Both the position numbers and the translations under genes were made by a program. From the NCBI GenBank assembly GCA_013414765.1, contig CP058708.1, forward strand, positions 739,553 through 803,552: a stretch of DNA of 64,000 nucleotides, given 5' to 3'. The notes beneath the pieces are model-generated. The model saw only the letters and a program-made list of their open reading frames with translations, searched no databases and was not told where the DNA came from. Within the stretch, counting starts at the first letter, position 1; each line of letters begins with the position of its first letter. Origin of the DNA: Candidatus Accumulibacter cognatus (GTDB lineage: Bacteria; Pseudomonadota; Gammaproteobacteria; Burkholderiales; Rhodocyclaceae). Of this stretch, positions 10,545 through 20,200 are shown piece after piece.

Positions 10545-10868
10545 TCAATCCAGCACCACCAGGAATTCGGTGGCCAGCGCGGTGGGGCGGGTTTGCCGGG
10601 CATTTTTCGTCAAAGCCACCAGCCCGTATCCCTCCATCATCCGCAGCGTGCGCGACAGGTTGGGAACCTGCCGTCCCGACAGCGCGGCCAGCTCGGTCAT
10701 GGTCTTTGGCTTGGCCTGCCGGATCAGCCGCAGCAAAGCGCGGTTGTCCTCCGACAAGACCGCCGCCAGCGTGGCCATCGACGGGAACCAGACCGTAGGC
10801 AGCTGCCTGCCTGAAACCGTGGCATCAGACACACCAGGGGGGCGAATTCCGACTACGCAACGCTTCAT
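10545..10868 (-). CDS. Winged-helix DNA-binding protein (HVO_A0114/MarR-like)
   Basis: A 107-residue regulator-like protein. After PTVWFPSMATLAAVLSEDN come a predicted winged helix-turn-helix (MTELAALSGRQVPNLSRTLRMMEGYGLVAL) and a short basic tail. Members of this group are often annotated as the antitoxin/regulator half of a small toxin-antitoxin pair, but no toxin gene is next to it. It ends 38 bp before hsdM and could regulate the hsd operon from the shared promoter region. The long start is kept because residues before MATL match the family's usual N-terminus; an internal start at Met31 is possible. Confidence 0.75.
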   Translation of the reverse strand: MKRCVVGIRPPGVSDATVSGRQLPTVWFPSMATLAAVLSEDNRALLRLIRQAKPKTMTELAALSGRQVPNLSRTLRMMEGYGLVALTKNARQTRPTALATEFLVVLD

Positions 10869-10910
10869 GGCGAATGGTTATGGATGTACAGAAAACTGCC
10901 TTTTATTGTA

Positions 10911-11318
10911 TCAGTCCGACACAACTATGACGAGAAGCCCCGTCACCAGCATCCGGACGATCGTCAGTCCCGCCGTCTTCTTCGCCTCATTGAAGGCATC
11001 GAGCAGACTGCGCAGTTCGCTGAGGTCGCGTGCGGCCTCCGGCCCATCGAGGCCCACTTCCGACAGCGCATGTCGAGCGCCTCGCTCCGCCGCTCGCTCC
11101 AAGTAGGCGACGAACGAGCCCGGCTCGATGATTCCGGTCGAGGTCAATACCGGCATGCGCAGATTCACCCCGATCTGGCGACCGGTATCGGCCAGCACCG
11201 CGAGTCCCCGCTGCCGTGCCGCCGCTTCGGTAATCAGCGGGTCGACGATCATCGGCGCGAGCACCTCGCCCGCCATCCCGGCCCGCGTCGCCTGCCCCGG
11301 CGCGCGCACCTGAACGCG
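10911..11318 (-). pseudogene. Chimeric prophage remnant: tail-hub fragment fused to DUF6127-like end
   Basis: One open frame joins two unrelated phage pieces. The upstream half (VDPLITEAAARQRGLAVL to IIEPGSFV) looks like the C-terminal part of a phage tail hub/baseplate protein. From AYLERAAERGARHAL onward it matches the small protein at 12364-12657 (ERAAERGARHAL, ELRSLLDAFN, LTIVRMLV), which I place with DUF6127-type phage proteins. The fused frame has no convincing start; an internal ATG at 11156 would give 81 residues ending in a hydrophobic helix. I infer a deletion that brought the two genes together. Confidence 0.5.
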
Positions 11319-11325
11319 TCTGAGC

Positions 11326-11910
11326 TTAGCCCCGAAACTCGCCGTAGTGAACGAACATTCGGAGTAGGTCAACCTCCTCCATCTCCCAGTATCGATCATG
11401 ATCCTCAGCAATCGATGCGTCGATATCCTCTTGGCAACTCTCATCCAACAGCTTAGATTGCTCTTCGGTAAACGACCATTCTTGAAGCAAGACTTCGGCC
11501 TCTGCTTCGGAAATGTCAAGGATTAGCGCGACCTCGGCAGTGTCGAAGTGATCTTCCCAACCATAGTTCGTGTACTCTTCATATCGATCCGCACGAAAGT
11601 GGTGAAAGAAGAAGTCGCGAGTTTGAGTGATGGCCTCGCGTGGGTTTTTGGTGTTTGTTCCCCATGGAAATCCGTCGGGCAATACCGCAGCAAGTTCGGT
11701 CTCATCCGATTGTCGGTTATAACCATGAGCCGGCGGCAACTCCAAGAGCGTGCGAATGGCTCGCCTCAGATTCTCGTAGACCATGATGCGCTGCTGTTCG
11801 GAATGTTCGCCGGTCGATGCCTCCGCGGCCAGCACCCGTTCCGCCTCACGAACAAATGTCTTGCCTGCCCACCAATTCTTAAGAGGATAGGTTTGCGGGA
11901 AATACGGCAT
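11326..11910 (-). CDS. Hypothetical acidic protein
   Basis: A 194-residue protein I do not recognise. The ATG is chosen for the GGAGG 5 nt upstream, giving an MPYFPQTYPLKNWW start. The second half is rich in acidic and aromatic residues (YTNYGWEDHFDTAEVALIL, DRYWEMEEVDLLRMFVHYGEF) and soluble in character, without membrane segments. It lies between degraded phage genes on the same strand, and its stop directly abuts the tail-hub remnant. It could be phage or island cargo. The clean frame and good SD make it a likely real gene. Confidence 0.6.
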   Translation of the reverse strand: MPYFPQTYPLKNWWAGKTFVREAERVLAAEASTGEHSEQQRIMVYENLRRAIRTLLELPPAHGYNRQSDETELAAVLPDGFPWGTNTKNPREAITQTRDFFFHHFRADRYEEYTNYGWEDHFDTAEVALILDISEAEAEVLLQEWSFTEEQSKLLDESCQEDIDASIAEDHDRYWEMEEVDLLRMFVHYGEFRG

Positions 11911-11990
11911 GACTGCCTCCGTCTGGATAGGGGTCACTCTGCGGCCTCATCGGCGCCACCGTCCGCGTGCGAATCCACTATGTATCAGCA

Positions 11991-12305
11991 TTAGGTGTCC
12001 GGAGGCAGACGATGCCAGGAAGTCAGGACAACTACCCGAAAGAGGGAGGCGAGTGGTTTTCTCAACCTGATATCCTCAAACCTCACCACGATCGTCTTCA
12101 TCCCCTGATCGGAACCCTCGGCCGCCAATAGCGACATCGAAGCCGTCAGGAGAACTGGCGCGGCAACCAAGAATAAAGACCGAACACCGCCACCGATTTC
12201 GATAAGGCCATGAGGGTCATGATACGCTCCTTCGTTCACATACTGCGAGTAAGAGATAAGAAGTCCAACAGCGCTATCGGGAGTGTATGTTCGCTCGCCG
12301 CCCAT
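11991..12305 (-). CDS. Doubtful hypothetical protein
   Basis: An open frame of 104 codons with one hydrophobic stretch (SLFLVAAPVLLTASMSLLA, about residues 43-61) followed by a basic tail. No family is recognised and no clear SD precedes the start. It is listed because it is the only candidate in the gap 11911-12363 and the hydrophobic helix could be real; it may equally be chance. Confidence 0.25.
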   Translation of the reverse strand: MGGERTYTPDSAVGLLISYSQYVNEGAYHDPHGLIEIGGGVRSLFLVAAPVLLTASMSLLAAEGSDQGMKTIVVRFEDIRLRKPLASLFRVVVLTSWHRLPPDT

Positions 12306-12363
12306 GGCCCATCGATCAACCGCACCTAGCGGTGGTCCGAGACCGCAGTCAACCCCTCATCGC

Positions 12364-12657
12364 TCACTGCCCACCGCCGAACACCTTCAACTTCACAAAC
12401 GCCCCCGCGAGCGTGGCCATCACCAGTCCGGCGACCAGCATCCGGACGATCGTCAGCCAGACGGTCTTCTTGGCTTTGTTGAAGGCATCGAGCAGGCTAC
12501 GCAGTTCGTGGATGTCGTGCGCCGCATCAGCGCCATCGAGCCCCACGCCGTGTAGGGCGTGTCGGGCTCCGCGCTCGGCTGCTCGCTCCAGGATGGCTTC
12601 GAATTCTTCCTGCGGCAGCGTCACCATCTTGCGCCGCTCGATTTGCGTTCCTTGCAT
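12364..12657 (-). CDS. DUF6127-like small phage protein with C-terminal membrane helix
   Basis: A 97-residue protein starting MQGTQIERRK after a GGGAGAGG SD. It has an amphipathic region (ERAAERGARHALHGVGL, HDIHELRSLLDAFN) and a C-terminal membrane helix (LTIVRMLVAGLVMATLAGAF, about 68-87). A second, fused copy of the same protein lies at 10911-11156. It follows a tail-protein remnant on the same strand, as small membrane proteins often do in phage lysis/tail-fibre regions. The exact function is unknown. Confidence 0.6.
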   Translation of the reverse strand: MQGTQIERRKMVTLPQEEFEAILERAAERGARHALHGVGLDGADAAHDIHELRSLLDAFNKAKKTVWLTIVRMLVAGLVMATLAGAFVKLKVFGGGQ

Positions 12658-12698
12658 GACCACCTCTCCCGAAATGAATAACACTGCTGTTACCTCGA

Positions 12699-12800
12699 TC
12701 AGGTATCCGCCGTCACCCGAACGACATTGGCGCCGTCCGCCAACAGTATCGCCCGCTTCCCCTGCGCCACCACGACACCACGCCCGCGCGCGCCGCCTCG
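12699..12800 (-). pseudogene. C-terminal fragment of a phage tail protein
   Basis: About 30 residues ending GVVVAQGKRAILLADGANVV then a short tail and stop. The block is nearly the same as the end of the tail-protein remnant at 16433-16990 (GVVVAQGKRVLLLADGTNVV), so the two are duplicates or come from related prophages. The rest of the gene is missing; the sequence to the right switches abruptly to an opposite-strand holin-like fragment. Confidence 0.55.
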
Positions 12801-12829
12801 GTGTAATTGGTGGTCGAGGCGGTAAGCGG

Positions 12830-12907
12830 TGGGTCTGCAACTTCATAGAAGAGAACCGAGATGCCGGAATCGATGAATTCGCCAAGGAAGTGCAGGATGT
12901 CCTGTGA
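12830..12907 (+). pseudogene. C-terminal fragment of a holin-like gene
   Basis: Twenty-five codons and a stop, reading WVCNFIEENRDAGIDEFAKE and onwards. This parallels the C-terminus of the complete minus-strand gene at 14072-14440 (WVFNFIEKNRDAGINEVAKE). It is on the opposite strand, so the fragment is an inverted partial duplicate. It has no start of its own. Confidence 0.55.
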
Positions 12908-13216
12908 TGGAGGCGGGAGATTTCTTGATGTGATGGGGTGGGCGGGCGCAGGCGGATGGTCAAAGGCACTGAGCGGGGCCGAATTCGGGGAACTTTTCAG
13001 AGGCTCACTGGGACTGAGCTAGTAATGACGCCGCTTGATGGGGCCGCATGTGCCCACGATGGTGCGGTTGAGTTTCCGATCCTTTGCTGTCTTTGGCGAA
13101 GAAACTTGCTTGACAAGCCACCGCGAGACGGTCGCACCAGGTCAACGAACGATCACAATGGGTCAGCGCCTCCGCAGTCTCTACACTGCGCCGAAGCAAC
13201 ATCGAAGGAGTTCACC

Positions 13217-13882
13217 ATGGCAACGATCCGGACGCGATCTGCAGGATTCACCCTCATCGAACTGCTGGTGGTGATCGCGATCATCGCCGTGCTGATCGGC
13301 CTGTTGTTGCCGGCGGTGCAGAAGGTACGGGAGGCGGCGGCCAAGCAGGCCGGCAAGTCATCGATCGCCAATGTGCTTTGCCAGCCGCCCTTTTGCAACA
13401 GTCTCGACGCGAATTTCCGGAGCATCAACCTGTTTTATCCAACAGACTTGACCGGCCTGACGTCAGAATCGGCGCTCGCTTCGGGGCTGCGCGTTACGGA
13501 CAACCAGGATTACCTCCACATGCACCCTTTCGACGCGCATCGCTGGGGTGAAGACTCTCTGGTTGACCCGTTCAACGTGCTGTTCGCCCTGGATGCGGAC
13601 GTCGTCGACGGCAATGACTACGCTGTGCTGGACGTGACCTACACCGCCCCTGGCGTCGAGTACCTAGTCAAGCAGGCGACCGATGGCGACCTCTGGAGAC
13701 TGTCCGCGAGCGTCGACCCATCGACCCGCTCTGTGGCGTTCACCGCCGCTGCGACGCAGATTCCCGAACCGGCGCCCCTGCTGCTGATACTTGCCGCGCT
13801 CTCGCCCTTCGCATGGACGCGCCGTCGCCGCAGAGGACAAGAGAGGTCGGGCCGCTGTGATCCGGTCTCAGGAAGGCCCTGA
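13217..13882 (+). CDS. Pseudopilin-like protein with a PEP-CTERM-type sorting end
   Basis: A 221-residue protein with a strong SD (GAAGGAG, 6 nt before the ATG). The N-terminus is a type IV prepilin/pseudopilin signal: basic leader, Gly10-Phe11 cleavage site, Glu15, then a long hydrophobic helix (to about residue 33) and [12 protein letters not shown], as in DUF1559/GspH-like pseudopilins. The C-terminus has a PEP motif (residues 183-185), a hydrophobic stretch (about 187-200) and an Arg cluster, the hallmarks of an exosortase-sorted PEP-CTERM protein; about 15 residues extend past the Arg cluster, which is unusual. No pilus or exosortase genes are nearby. Confidence 0.7.
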   Translation: MATIRTRSAGFTLIELLVVIAIIAVLIGLLLPAVQKVREAAAKQAGKSSIANVLCQPPFCNSLDANFRSINLFYPTDLTGLTSESALASGLRVTDNQDYLHMHPFDAHRWGEDSLVDPFNVLFALDADVVDGNDYAVLDVTYTAPGVEYLVKQATDGDLWRLSASVDPSTRSVAFTAAATQIPEPAPLLLILAALSPFAWTRRRRRGQERSGRCDPVSGRP

Positions 13883-14071
13883 CGCAGACGGCCCCCAATC
13901 ATAGGAAATCCAACGGCACCAACGAGAGTATATGAGCCTTCATCAAACGGCATCAATCTCGTATTTGGCCCCGGTGGCCCTTGAACAGAAATCCGAATCC
14001 AGCCTCGCTCATTGCCTGTGGTCACTAGCCCGGGCGCCCCGATCCGATCAATGAAGTCTCGCTCGCCCCCA

Positions 14072-14440
14072 TCACAGCACCTCCTTCACTTCCTTGGCGA
14101 CCTCATTGATCCCGGCATCCCGGTTTTTCTCGATGAAGTTGAAGACCCAGCGCACGATCGCCCATCCCGGCAGCCCGCAACCGAAGATCAAGCCGCCCAG
14201 TGCCAAGAGACCAGTCACCGAATCCACCCACTCCTGGAGCCGGAAGTACTGGACGGCGATGGCGCCACCGCCGATCCCCGTGACCACGGTGCTGATGACC
14301 CCGACCGCCCATTCCCGATGCGTGCGCGGCGGCGTCATCAGCATCACGATGGTCGAGAGCAACGCTCCTCCCGCCGCTACGCCTCCAGTCGCCTTGAACG
14401 CGGCGGCTCCGGTGACTCCACTGCTGGTGGGTTCTGGCAT
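14072..14440 (-). CDS. Holin-like phage membrane protein
   Basis: A 122-residue protein with three predicted membrane segments (about residues 18-36, 46-64, 76-98) and a charged C-terminus (EKNRDAGINEVAKEVKEVL), the layout of small phage holins. The start is the ATG after TTGGAG at good spacing. A terminator-like hairpin lies just upstream. A partial inverted copy of its C-terminus lies at 12830-12907. The holin call is by topology and prophage context, not by a diagnostic motif. Confidence 0.5.
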   Translation of the reverse strand: MPEPTSSGVTGAAAFKATGGVAAGGALLSTIVMLMTPPRTHREWAVGVISTVVTGIGGGAIAVQYFRLQEWVDSVTGLLALGGLIFGCGLPGWAIVRWVFNFIEKNRDAGINEVAKEVKEVL

Positions 14441-14457
14441 GGTGAATCTCCAATGCA

Positions 14458-14492
14458 AGAAAGACCGCCGAAGGCGGGTGCCTCGGGCGGTC
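14458..14492 (-). terminator. Possible terminator upstream of the holin-like gene
   Basis: On the minus strand, CCGCC-TTC-GGCGG (14465-14477) is followed by TCTTTCTT. An alternative larger pairing uses GACCGCC with GGCGGTC (14463-14492). The T-run is imperfect, so this is tentative. It would end transcripts coming from umuC. Confidence 0.4.
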
Positions 14493-14549
14493 GGGTGGTG
14501 AAACGGGCGTATTGTGGGTAGTGACCTTGGCCGCTGACGGCCCATTATC

Positions 14550-15839
14550 TCAGGACACTTCCGGCAACTCGTCCCACCGGGTCGTATAGCGCGGGGACCG
14601 GTTCTCCGACCGCATCCCCCACTGCCGTGCCGTACCACTGGCTCCCGAGCGCAAGGTATCGCGTCCGAATTGGCGGTTGATCGCGTCCAGCGCGGCCATT
14701 CGTCTTGCCGAACGAACGCGTGCTTCCGGATCATCAAACAGGGACCCCTGCCGCGTGGCTTTGTCCGACAGAAGGGTGAGCATGATCCCCGCGTTCTTGT
14801 ATCGGTACCCCGGCTTGAAGATCGCCTTCAACCCCGTCAGCGCGTACCGGGTCAGCACCAGCGTATCGTCGCTGGGTTCGGGGAGCGGCACCAGGCGACC
14901 CGCGTGGTATTGGGGCTCGTCGTCCCTGAAGCGATTGGTCTGCACGAAGACGTGGACGGCGGCGGCTACCGAGGCTTGCCGGCGCAGTTTCTCGGCCGCT
15001 CTGGCAACGTGGGTCGACACGGCCTCGCCCAGCTCGGCAATGGATTCGACCGGGATGCCGAAGCTGCGCGACGACATGATCTGTTGCTTGGGCGGAGCGA
15101 TGTCCTCCAGTTCAAGGCAGGAAATGCCCCTCAGCTCGCTGCACGTACGCTCCATCACCACCCCGAACTGGGTCCGGAGGTGCTTCGGAGAGGCATTCCG
15201 CAGGTCAAGCACGGTGTAGATGTCCATGGCTTGCAAGCGGGTCACGAGGCGCCGGCCTATCCCCCAAACTTCACCGACCTCGATTTTATGCATCCACTGC
15301 AGCCGTTCAGGACGAGAAAGCGAATGAAGATCACACACGCCGCTGAAAACGCCGTGCTTCTTGGCGAGGTGGTTGGCCAGTTTGGCCAGCGTCTTGGTCG
15401 GCCCACATCCGACACACACGGGCAATCCTGTCCACTGTTTGATCCGCTCACGCATCTGCTGGCCCATGGCTGAGGCGCCACCGTAAAGGTGTGCGACCGC
15501 TTCGATACGCAGAAAGCTTTCGTCGACGCTGTAGACCTCGATATCCGGGGTGAAGTCCCGCAGGATGGTGACCACCCGGTTGCTCATGTCACCGTACAAG
15601 GCGTAGTTCGAGGAGAAGGCCCGAATGCCGTGCTGACCTGCCCAATCCTTCATCTTGAACCAGGGCGTTCCCATGGTCACGCCCAGCGCCTTGACCTCGG
15701 GACTGCGGGCGACCGCACAGCCATCGTTGTTGGAGAGCACCACCAGCGGGACGTTTTCCAGCTTCGGTTGAAAGACGCGTTCGCAGGAAACGTAGAAGTT
15801 GTTCACGTCCACCAGGGCGAACTGCGGCGGGGCCGACAC
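14550..15839 (-). CDS. umuC: UmuC, catalytic subunit of DNA polymerase V
   Basis: A Y-family error-prone polymerase acting in SOS translesion synthesis with UmuD'. It has 429 residues, close to the usual 422. Catalytic motifs are present: [15 protein letters not shown] near the N-terminus and [11 protein letters not shown] near residue 100. Conserved WGIGRR and the C-terminal region ([14 protein letters not shown]) are intact. The GTG start is placed 2 nt after the umuD stop. The next upstream in-frame start would lie inside umuD. It is transcribed with umuD from an SOS-boxed promoter and located among prophage remnants, where umuDC cargo is common. Confidence 0.93.
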   Translation of the reverse strand: MSAPPQFALVDVNNFYVSCERVFQPKLENVPLVVLSNNDGCAVARSPEVKALGVTMGTPWFKMKDWAGQHGIRAFSSNYALYGDMSNRVVTILRDFTPDIEVYSVDESFLRIEAVAHLYGGASAMGQQMRERIKQWTGLPVCVGCGPTKTLAKLANHLAKKHGVFSGVCDLHSLSRPERLQWMHKIEVGEVWGIGRRLVTRLQAMDIYTVLDLRNASPKHLRTQFGVVMERTCSELRGISCLELEDIAPPKQQIMSSRSFGIPVESIAELGEAVSTHVARAAEKLRRQASVAAAVHVFVQTNRFRDDEPQYHAGRLVPLPEPSDDTLVLTRYALTGLKAIFKPGYRYKNAGIMLTLLSDKATRQGSLFDDPEARVRSARRMAALDAINRQFGRDTLRSGASGTARQWGMRSENRSPRYTTRWDELPEVS

Positions 15840-15841
15840 GG

Positions 15842-16300
15842 CTATCCCCGCACGGGATAGCGGCGCACGACCCCCACCACGACGCCCCAAGTTTGCAGTG
15901 CTTCGCCCTCTGCGAGGATGATAGGTGGATAGTGGGGGTTTTCTGGGCGCAGTTCGACGCGTCCTCGGTATCGGTACAGGCGTTTGATGGTGTATTCACC
16001 GTCCACGACGGCCACGATGATGTCGTGACTCTTCGGGGTCAAAGCGCGGTCGACGAGCACCTTGTCTCCATCCTCGATACTGGCGCCGATCATGGAGTCG
16101 CCGCGCACGGTAAACATGAAGGTGGCGGGCTTGTTACGGATCAGATAGTCGTTGAGATCCAGCCCCTCTTCAGCATGGTCTGCCGCCGGAGATGGAAATC
16201 CAGCGGAGATCCGGTGAGCAAACAGGATGATTTCCGCGGCACAAGGATTCTGCTCGACGATTTCCGGAACCTGGAGCAATGTTCGTACAAGGTGGTTCAT
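15842..16300 (-). CDS. umuD: UmuD, SOS self-cleaving regulatory subunit of Pol V
   Basis: A 152-residue S24 peptidase-like protein. RecA-stimulated self-cleavage is expected at Ala33-Gly34 ([11 protein letters not shown]), a site like the Cys-Gly of E. coli UmuD. The catalytic Ser69 (GDSMI) and Lys106 (YTIKRLY) are present. It is about 13 residues longer than E. coli UmuD at the N-terminus. ATG at 16300 is preferred over the adjoining TTG. It is followed after 2 nt by umuC. A LexA-type box lies about 19 bp upstream, consistent with damage induction. Confidence 0.93.
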   Translation of the reverse strand: MNHLVRTLLQVPEIVEQNPCAAEIILFAHRISAGFPSPAADHAEEGLDLNDYLIRNKPATFMFTVRGDSMIGASIEDGDKVLVDRALTPKSHDIIVAVVDGEYTIKRLYRYRGRVELRPENPHYPPIILAEGEALQTWGVVVGVVRRYPVRG

Positions 16301-16318
16301 CAAACAACCGAATCATGG

Positions 16319-16334
16319 CTGATCAAATGAACAG
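16319..16334 (-). promoter_or_regulatory. LexA (SOS) box upstream of umuDC
   Basis: The minus strand reads CTGTTCATTTGATCAG, matching the CTGT-N8-ACAG consensus at seven of eight defined positions (T in place of the first A of ACAG). It is preceded by TA, as in the TACTGT form. It lies just upstream of umuD in the expected place for LexA repression. Confidence 0.75.
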
Positions 16335-16432
16335 TATAAATGAGCGGTGCCCTGTTGTGGACTCAACCTGGGGATGACTCTGTACGCTTGAACAGGTACG
16401 CCGGTCACCTTCGCGGACCTTCGTCGCTCCCA

Positions 16433-16990
16433 TCAGCTGTCCGGCGTCACGCAAACGACGTTGGTGCCGTCGGCGAGCAGCAGAACACGCTTGCCCTGCG
16501 CCACCACGACGCCGCTTCCTGCTGCCGTCTTGAACGTCGTGGTGAACGCCCCCGCTGTTGTTGCAATACACAACGGCCTGCCAACTGTTCGGCACGATGA
16601 CGTTCCGATTCGCGGTCAGCGCGCCGGTCGTCGTCAGGTACGAACAGCGTGCCTTGTCGGCATTGACTGCCGCAGTCAGATCCACGTCGGCCGCCGTCAC
16701 CATGATGCTGCCATTGCTCGGCAGATAGCCCGGCGCCACCCAGGTACGGTTGTCCGTGTAGCTCGTCACCGAGGCCGTCCCGGTGACGACGGTATAGAGC
16801 GGGATCGATCCGCCGGTGAAGCCCACGGTATCGGGCGAGGTTTCGCAGACCATCGAAGTGTAGATCGTGACCCGGCGCCGCAAAGAGCCTGTGCCACTCA
16901 AACACGACGGCTGGCTCGGGGCGGTTCGCCACCAGCGACCCATTCGGCATGCGCCGCCGCGGCTCGCTGTCGGGCGTCACGCGGCCGGTG
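16433..16990 (-). pseudogene. Degraded phage tail protein
   Basis: A minus-strand tail-protein remnant. One frame gives TSPDTVGFTGGSIPLYTVV through PNSWQAVVYCNNSG. A shift within a run of five G's near 16549 then leads to TTFKTAAGSGVVVAQGKRV and the stop. Blocks of the form FKTAAGSGVxVAQGKRxxLLxDGTNV occur at the ends of phage tail/fibre proteins. The 5' region changes frame again and has no convincing start. The same C-terminal block is repeated at 12699-12800. Confidence 0.5.
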
Positions 16991-17279
16991 ATGGGTCGTC
17001 GCCCGCTGGCGATCCACCATTGTCTTGGTTCATGAGCCGAGGTCGGCGAGCGACGCTTGCCGAGCCTTTGATCTGCTTTTGCAGGCGACGATGCGTTCGA
17101 GTGGCCGCACTAATCCCGAAGCGGGAAGGCGTCGGCGACCAGCGAAGCCGTTGTCTATACTGAACTCGTCGGTCGTGGGGAGCCCGCGCGCAGAGGCGGA
17201 ATCGTCTGGCTTCACCGACGACGAAAGATTCCGTTTGTGGCCAGCGGCTGGCCCCGTGTTGTCTGCCCGGAGGAAGGAA

Positions 17280-20200
17280 ATGCCCGATTCGATAATCAAG
17301 TGGCTCGGTGAAAAGGCTCTGGGTGGAGTGGTCGGAGGGGTTTTTTCCGCGCCGATATCCTTTGCCATAACGATGGCCTTGAAGGCGATCTTCCCGTCGA
17401 AGGAGGAGAAAACCCTCGACGACATCCAGGCGGCGACGCAGAGGATCGAAACACGCCTCAACGACGGATTCAAGCAGATCGACAACAATTTCTGCAGGCT
17501 TGAAAGCCAGCTTAACGCTCAGTACCGCGGAGTTCTCGTGGCCATAGAGGAACAGGCAACGGTCACTCTGATCGAAGAGATCAAACTCTATTTCCTCAAG
17601 CTGCAGCGAGGCGAGGAGAGCCAGGCAATCACCGGCAAGCGCCTGTCATTTGAACAGGACGTGCTCGACTTGTCCGATATTCTGTGTGGCGGGCCGTCGA
17701 CCGGGCAGGAAACTGGTCTGCTCGAGCGCTGGGTGGATTTCCTTTCGAGCCAGTTGAAACCCGGATGTTATGGAAGCGAGGACCTGCTGCGGTCTTGTCT
17801 GATCCTCGAGTGCCGCTTCGATCGAATGCTCCTGTGGAGCCTGCTCGGTGTGATCCTCATCGAGTACGGCCATCAATCGGAAAAGAACCCGAAAATGGCG
17901 AGTGATTACCACAGCCAGTATGTCAGCAGCCAACTGGCGCCATTGCTCGGCAGGTACCGGTGGTGCTTCGAGGAACTGGTGCTTCGCTATCTGGCGAACG
18001 CACCGGCCGATCCGGCACGGTTCGACAGCGAGGAATGGCAGGGCCTGGTCAACTGCGCAGCGTACGTGTTCAAGCGATGTGATCTGCTTTGCTTCGGTGT
18101 ACTTGCCGCCTTCAGCAACTGCCCGATTCCGGCAAATCTGCTGACAGGGCGGGTGATCGGTTCGCGCTACGCCGTGGACCAGGGAAAGCAACGGCTCGGC
18201 GGACTAAAGGCGATGGCTGCCGCTGACCCCGGGCCCATCCTGCCCCTGCTGCCGGCTGCCGAACTGATCGAGCACCCGTTTCCGGTCGTCGATCTCCAGT
18301 CCAGCGACGCCGGGTTCGCGGCGACGCGGACTCTCGTCGCCGAGGAGTCGAGTCACGTCCAGGTGCTGAGATACTGGCTCGCGGGATTCGACGATGCGAC
18401 CGCCGCAGCGATCGACGCCGAAGAACATCCCGATCCTGACTCGGCGGTCGCCAAGCTCAGGGGAAGCCCGGCGATCGATCAGTACGGTTTTCCCGCCGTC
18501 TGGGAAAAGAGCTTCTTCCGGGTGGCCGAGAGCGTCGAGTTTGCCGAGACGATGGCCCTGAGTACGCTCAGGCACCGCAGCGAGTCGGTGTTCGCGCTGG
18601 CCTTACCGCAGGCCGCGCAAGCCATCCCGGCGCAAGCCGGCAGCGCCTACCACTACGGCACCCGTCATGCTGCGGTCTGGCAGTCGCAGGTGCTCAACCG
18701 GGCTCAGCAGACATGGAACTGGGGCGAAACCCTGCCGCAGATCTCGTTACCTTCGGGCAGGTCTCCCTACGGTCGGCTGATTCTCGCGGGTCATCAGGGC
18801 CCGGTGACCGATGTCGCCATCACTCCGGATGGCCACAGGGTGGTCTCGGCGTCCAGGGACGGCACGGCGAAGGTGTGGGATGCGCGCAGCAGCGAGCTGT
18901 TGCACACGCTTGCCGGTCATGCAGGGCCAGTCCGCGCAGTGGCGGCGACGGTGCTCTCCGATGGGCCGCGCGCGGTCTCCGCTGCGCAGGATCATTCGCT
19001 GAAGGTCTGGGACCTCGAAACCGGCAAGGAAATCGCCACGCTCCAGGGACATTCGGGGCCGGTTCATGCCGTTGCCCTCCTCCCTGGTCGGCGGCAGGCG
19101 CTTTCGGCTTCCGACGATCGCACGATCCGGGTCTGGGACCTCGTGACAGGCAAGTGCGTGAAGACGCTGGCGGAAGAACAACCGTTTTTCCCGATCCTCC
19201 TTTTGGCAGTCACGCCGGACGAACATCTCGTCTTCTCCGGCGACCAGTTCGGATACGTCCGCGCGTGGGACATCGAGTCCGGGAAAGCGTATGCGGTCGG
19301 CGCTCCGCCCGGGCGGCGAGCCGTCGCGCTTGCCGTCACCCGCGACGGCTGGCAGGTTCTCGTCAGGTCGGAGGATGATCCACTCGCCTTTATCCTCCGC
19401 GATGTCCACACGGGGGTGGACTTGCATCTTTTCGGAAGCGCGCACGATCCGGTCACCTGTCTCGCGGTGACCCCGGACGGGTGGCGCGCGATTTCCGGCG
19501 ATCGGGACGGCACCGTCAAGCTCTGGGACCTGCGCTACGGCTACGAGTTGCGCACCTTCACTCCGGCCATGGGCATGGGGCATCCGACCGGCGTGAATGC
19601 GGTCAGGGTCAGCGCCGACGGGCGACTAGCCGTGTCCGCCGGCAACGACGACCTGATCAAGATCTGGGATTTCAACGGCCTGGGACCGATGCGGCGAGGC
19701 GGGTTGTTCGACCAGAAGGGAATTCACGATCCGAAGATCGAGAGCGGGCGCCAGTTGCGGTGGCTGGATCCCCTCCGCTATCCCGCACAAATGCTCAATT
19801 CCCGGGGTGACCACTGGACGACACTGCTGTATGTCAAGGACGTTGACTATAACCGTATCGATCAGAGCAGCGACCAATGGATCGCGCTGGCCAACGACAT
19901 GGGGAGGGTGCTGCGCGCCGACGGGAAGCGGATCGTCTGTGACGAGGAACTGAGCCCGGGGATCCTGTCGACCGATGTCGGCAAAGTCTGTTCACCACCG
20001 GACCAGGCGAACTGGTTTCAAGAAGAAGTCGCCGAGATCGTCTCGGCCAACATCGGGGAAACGTTTTCGCGACCTGGAAACTGGGCAAAGTTCTTCAAGC
20101 TGCTGCCGCTCGGCAACGGAAAAGTTGCCCTGCAGGCTGCCGATGGCCGCTTTTTGAGTCGGACGGACGAAACCGGAATCGAGGCGCTGGAAATCAAGCT

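Noticed and set aside
17025-17279. Upstream extension of the WD40 protein by 85 codons
   Set aside because: The ATG at 17280 has a strong SD and starts a sensible helix; the upstream codons are low-complexity and Arg/Ser-rich, like non-coding high-GC sequence.
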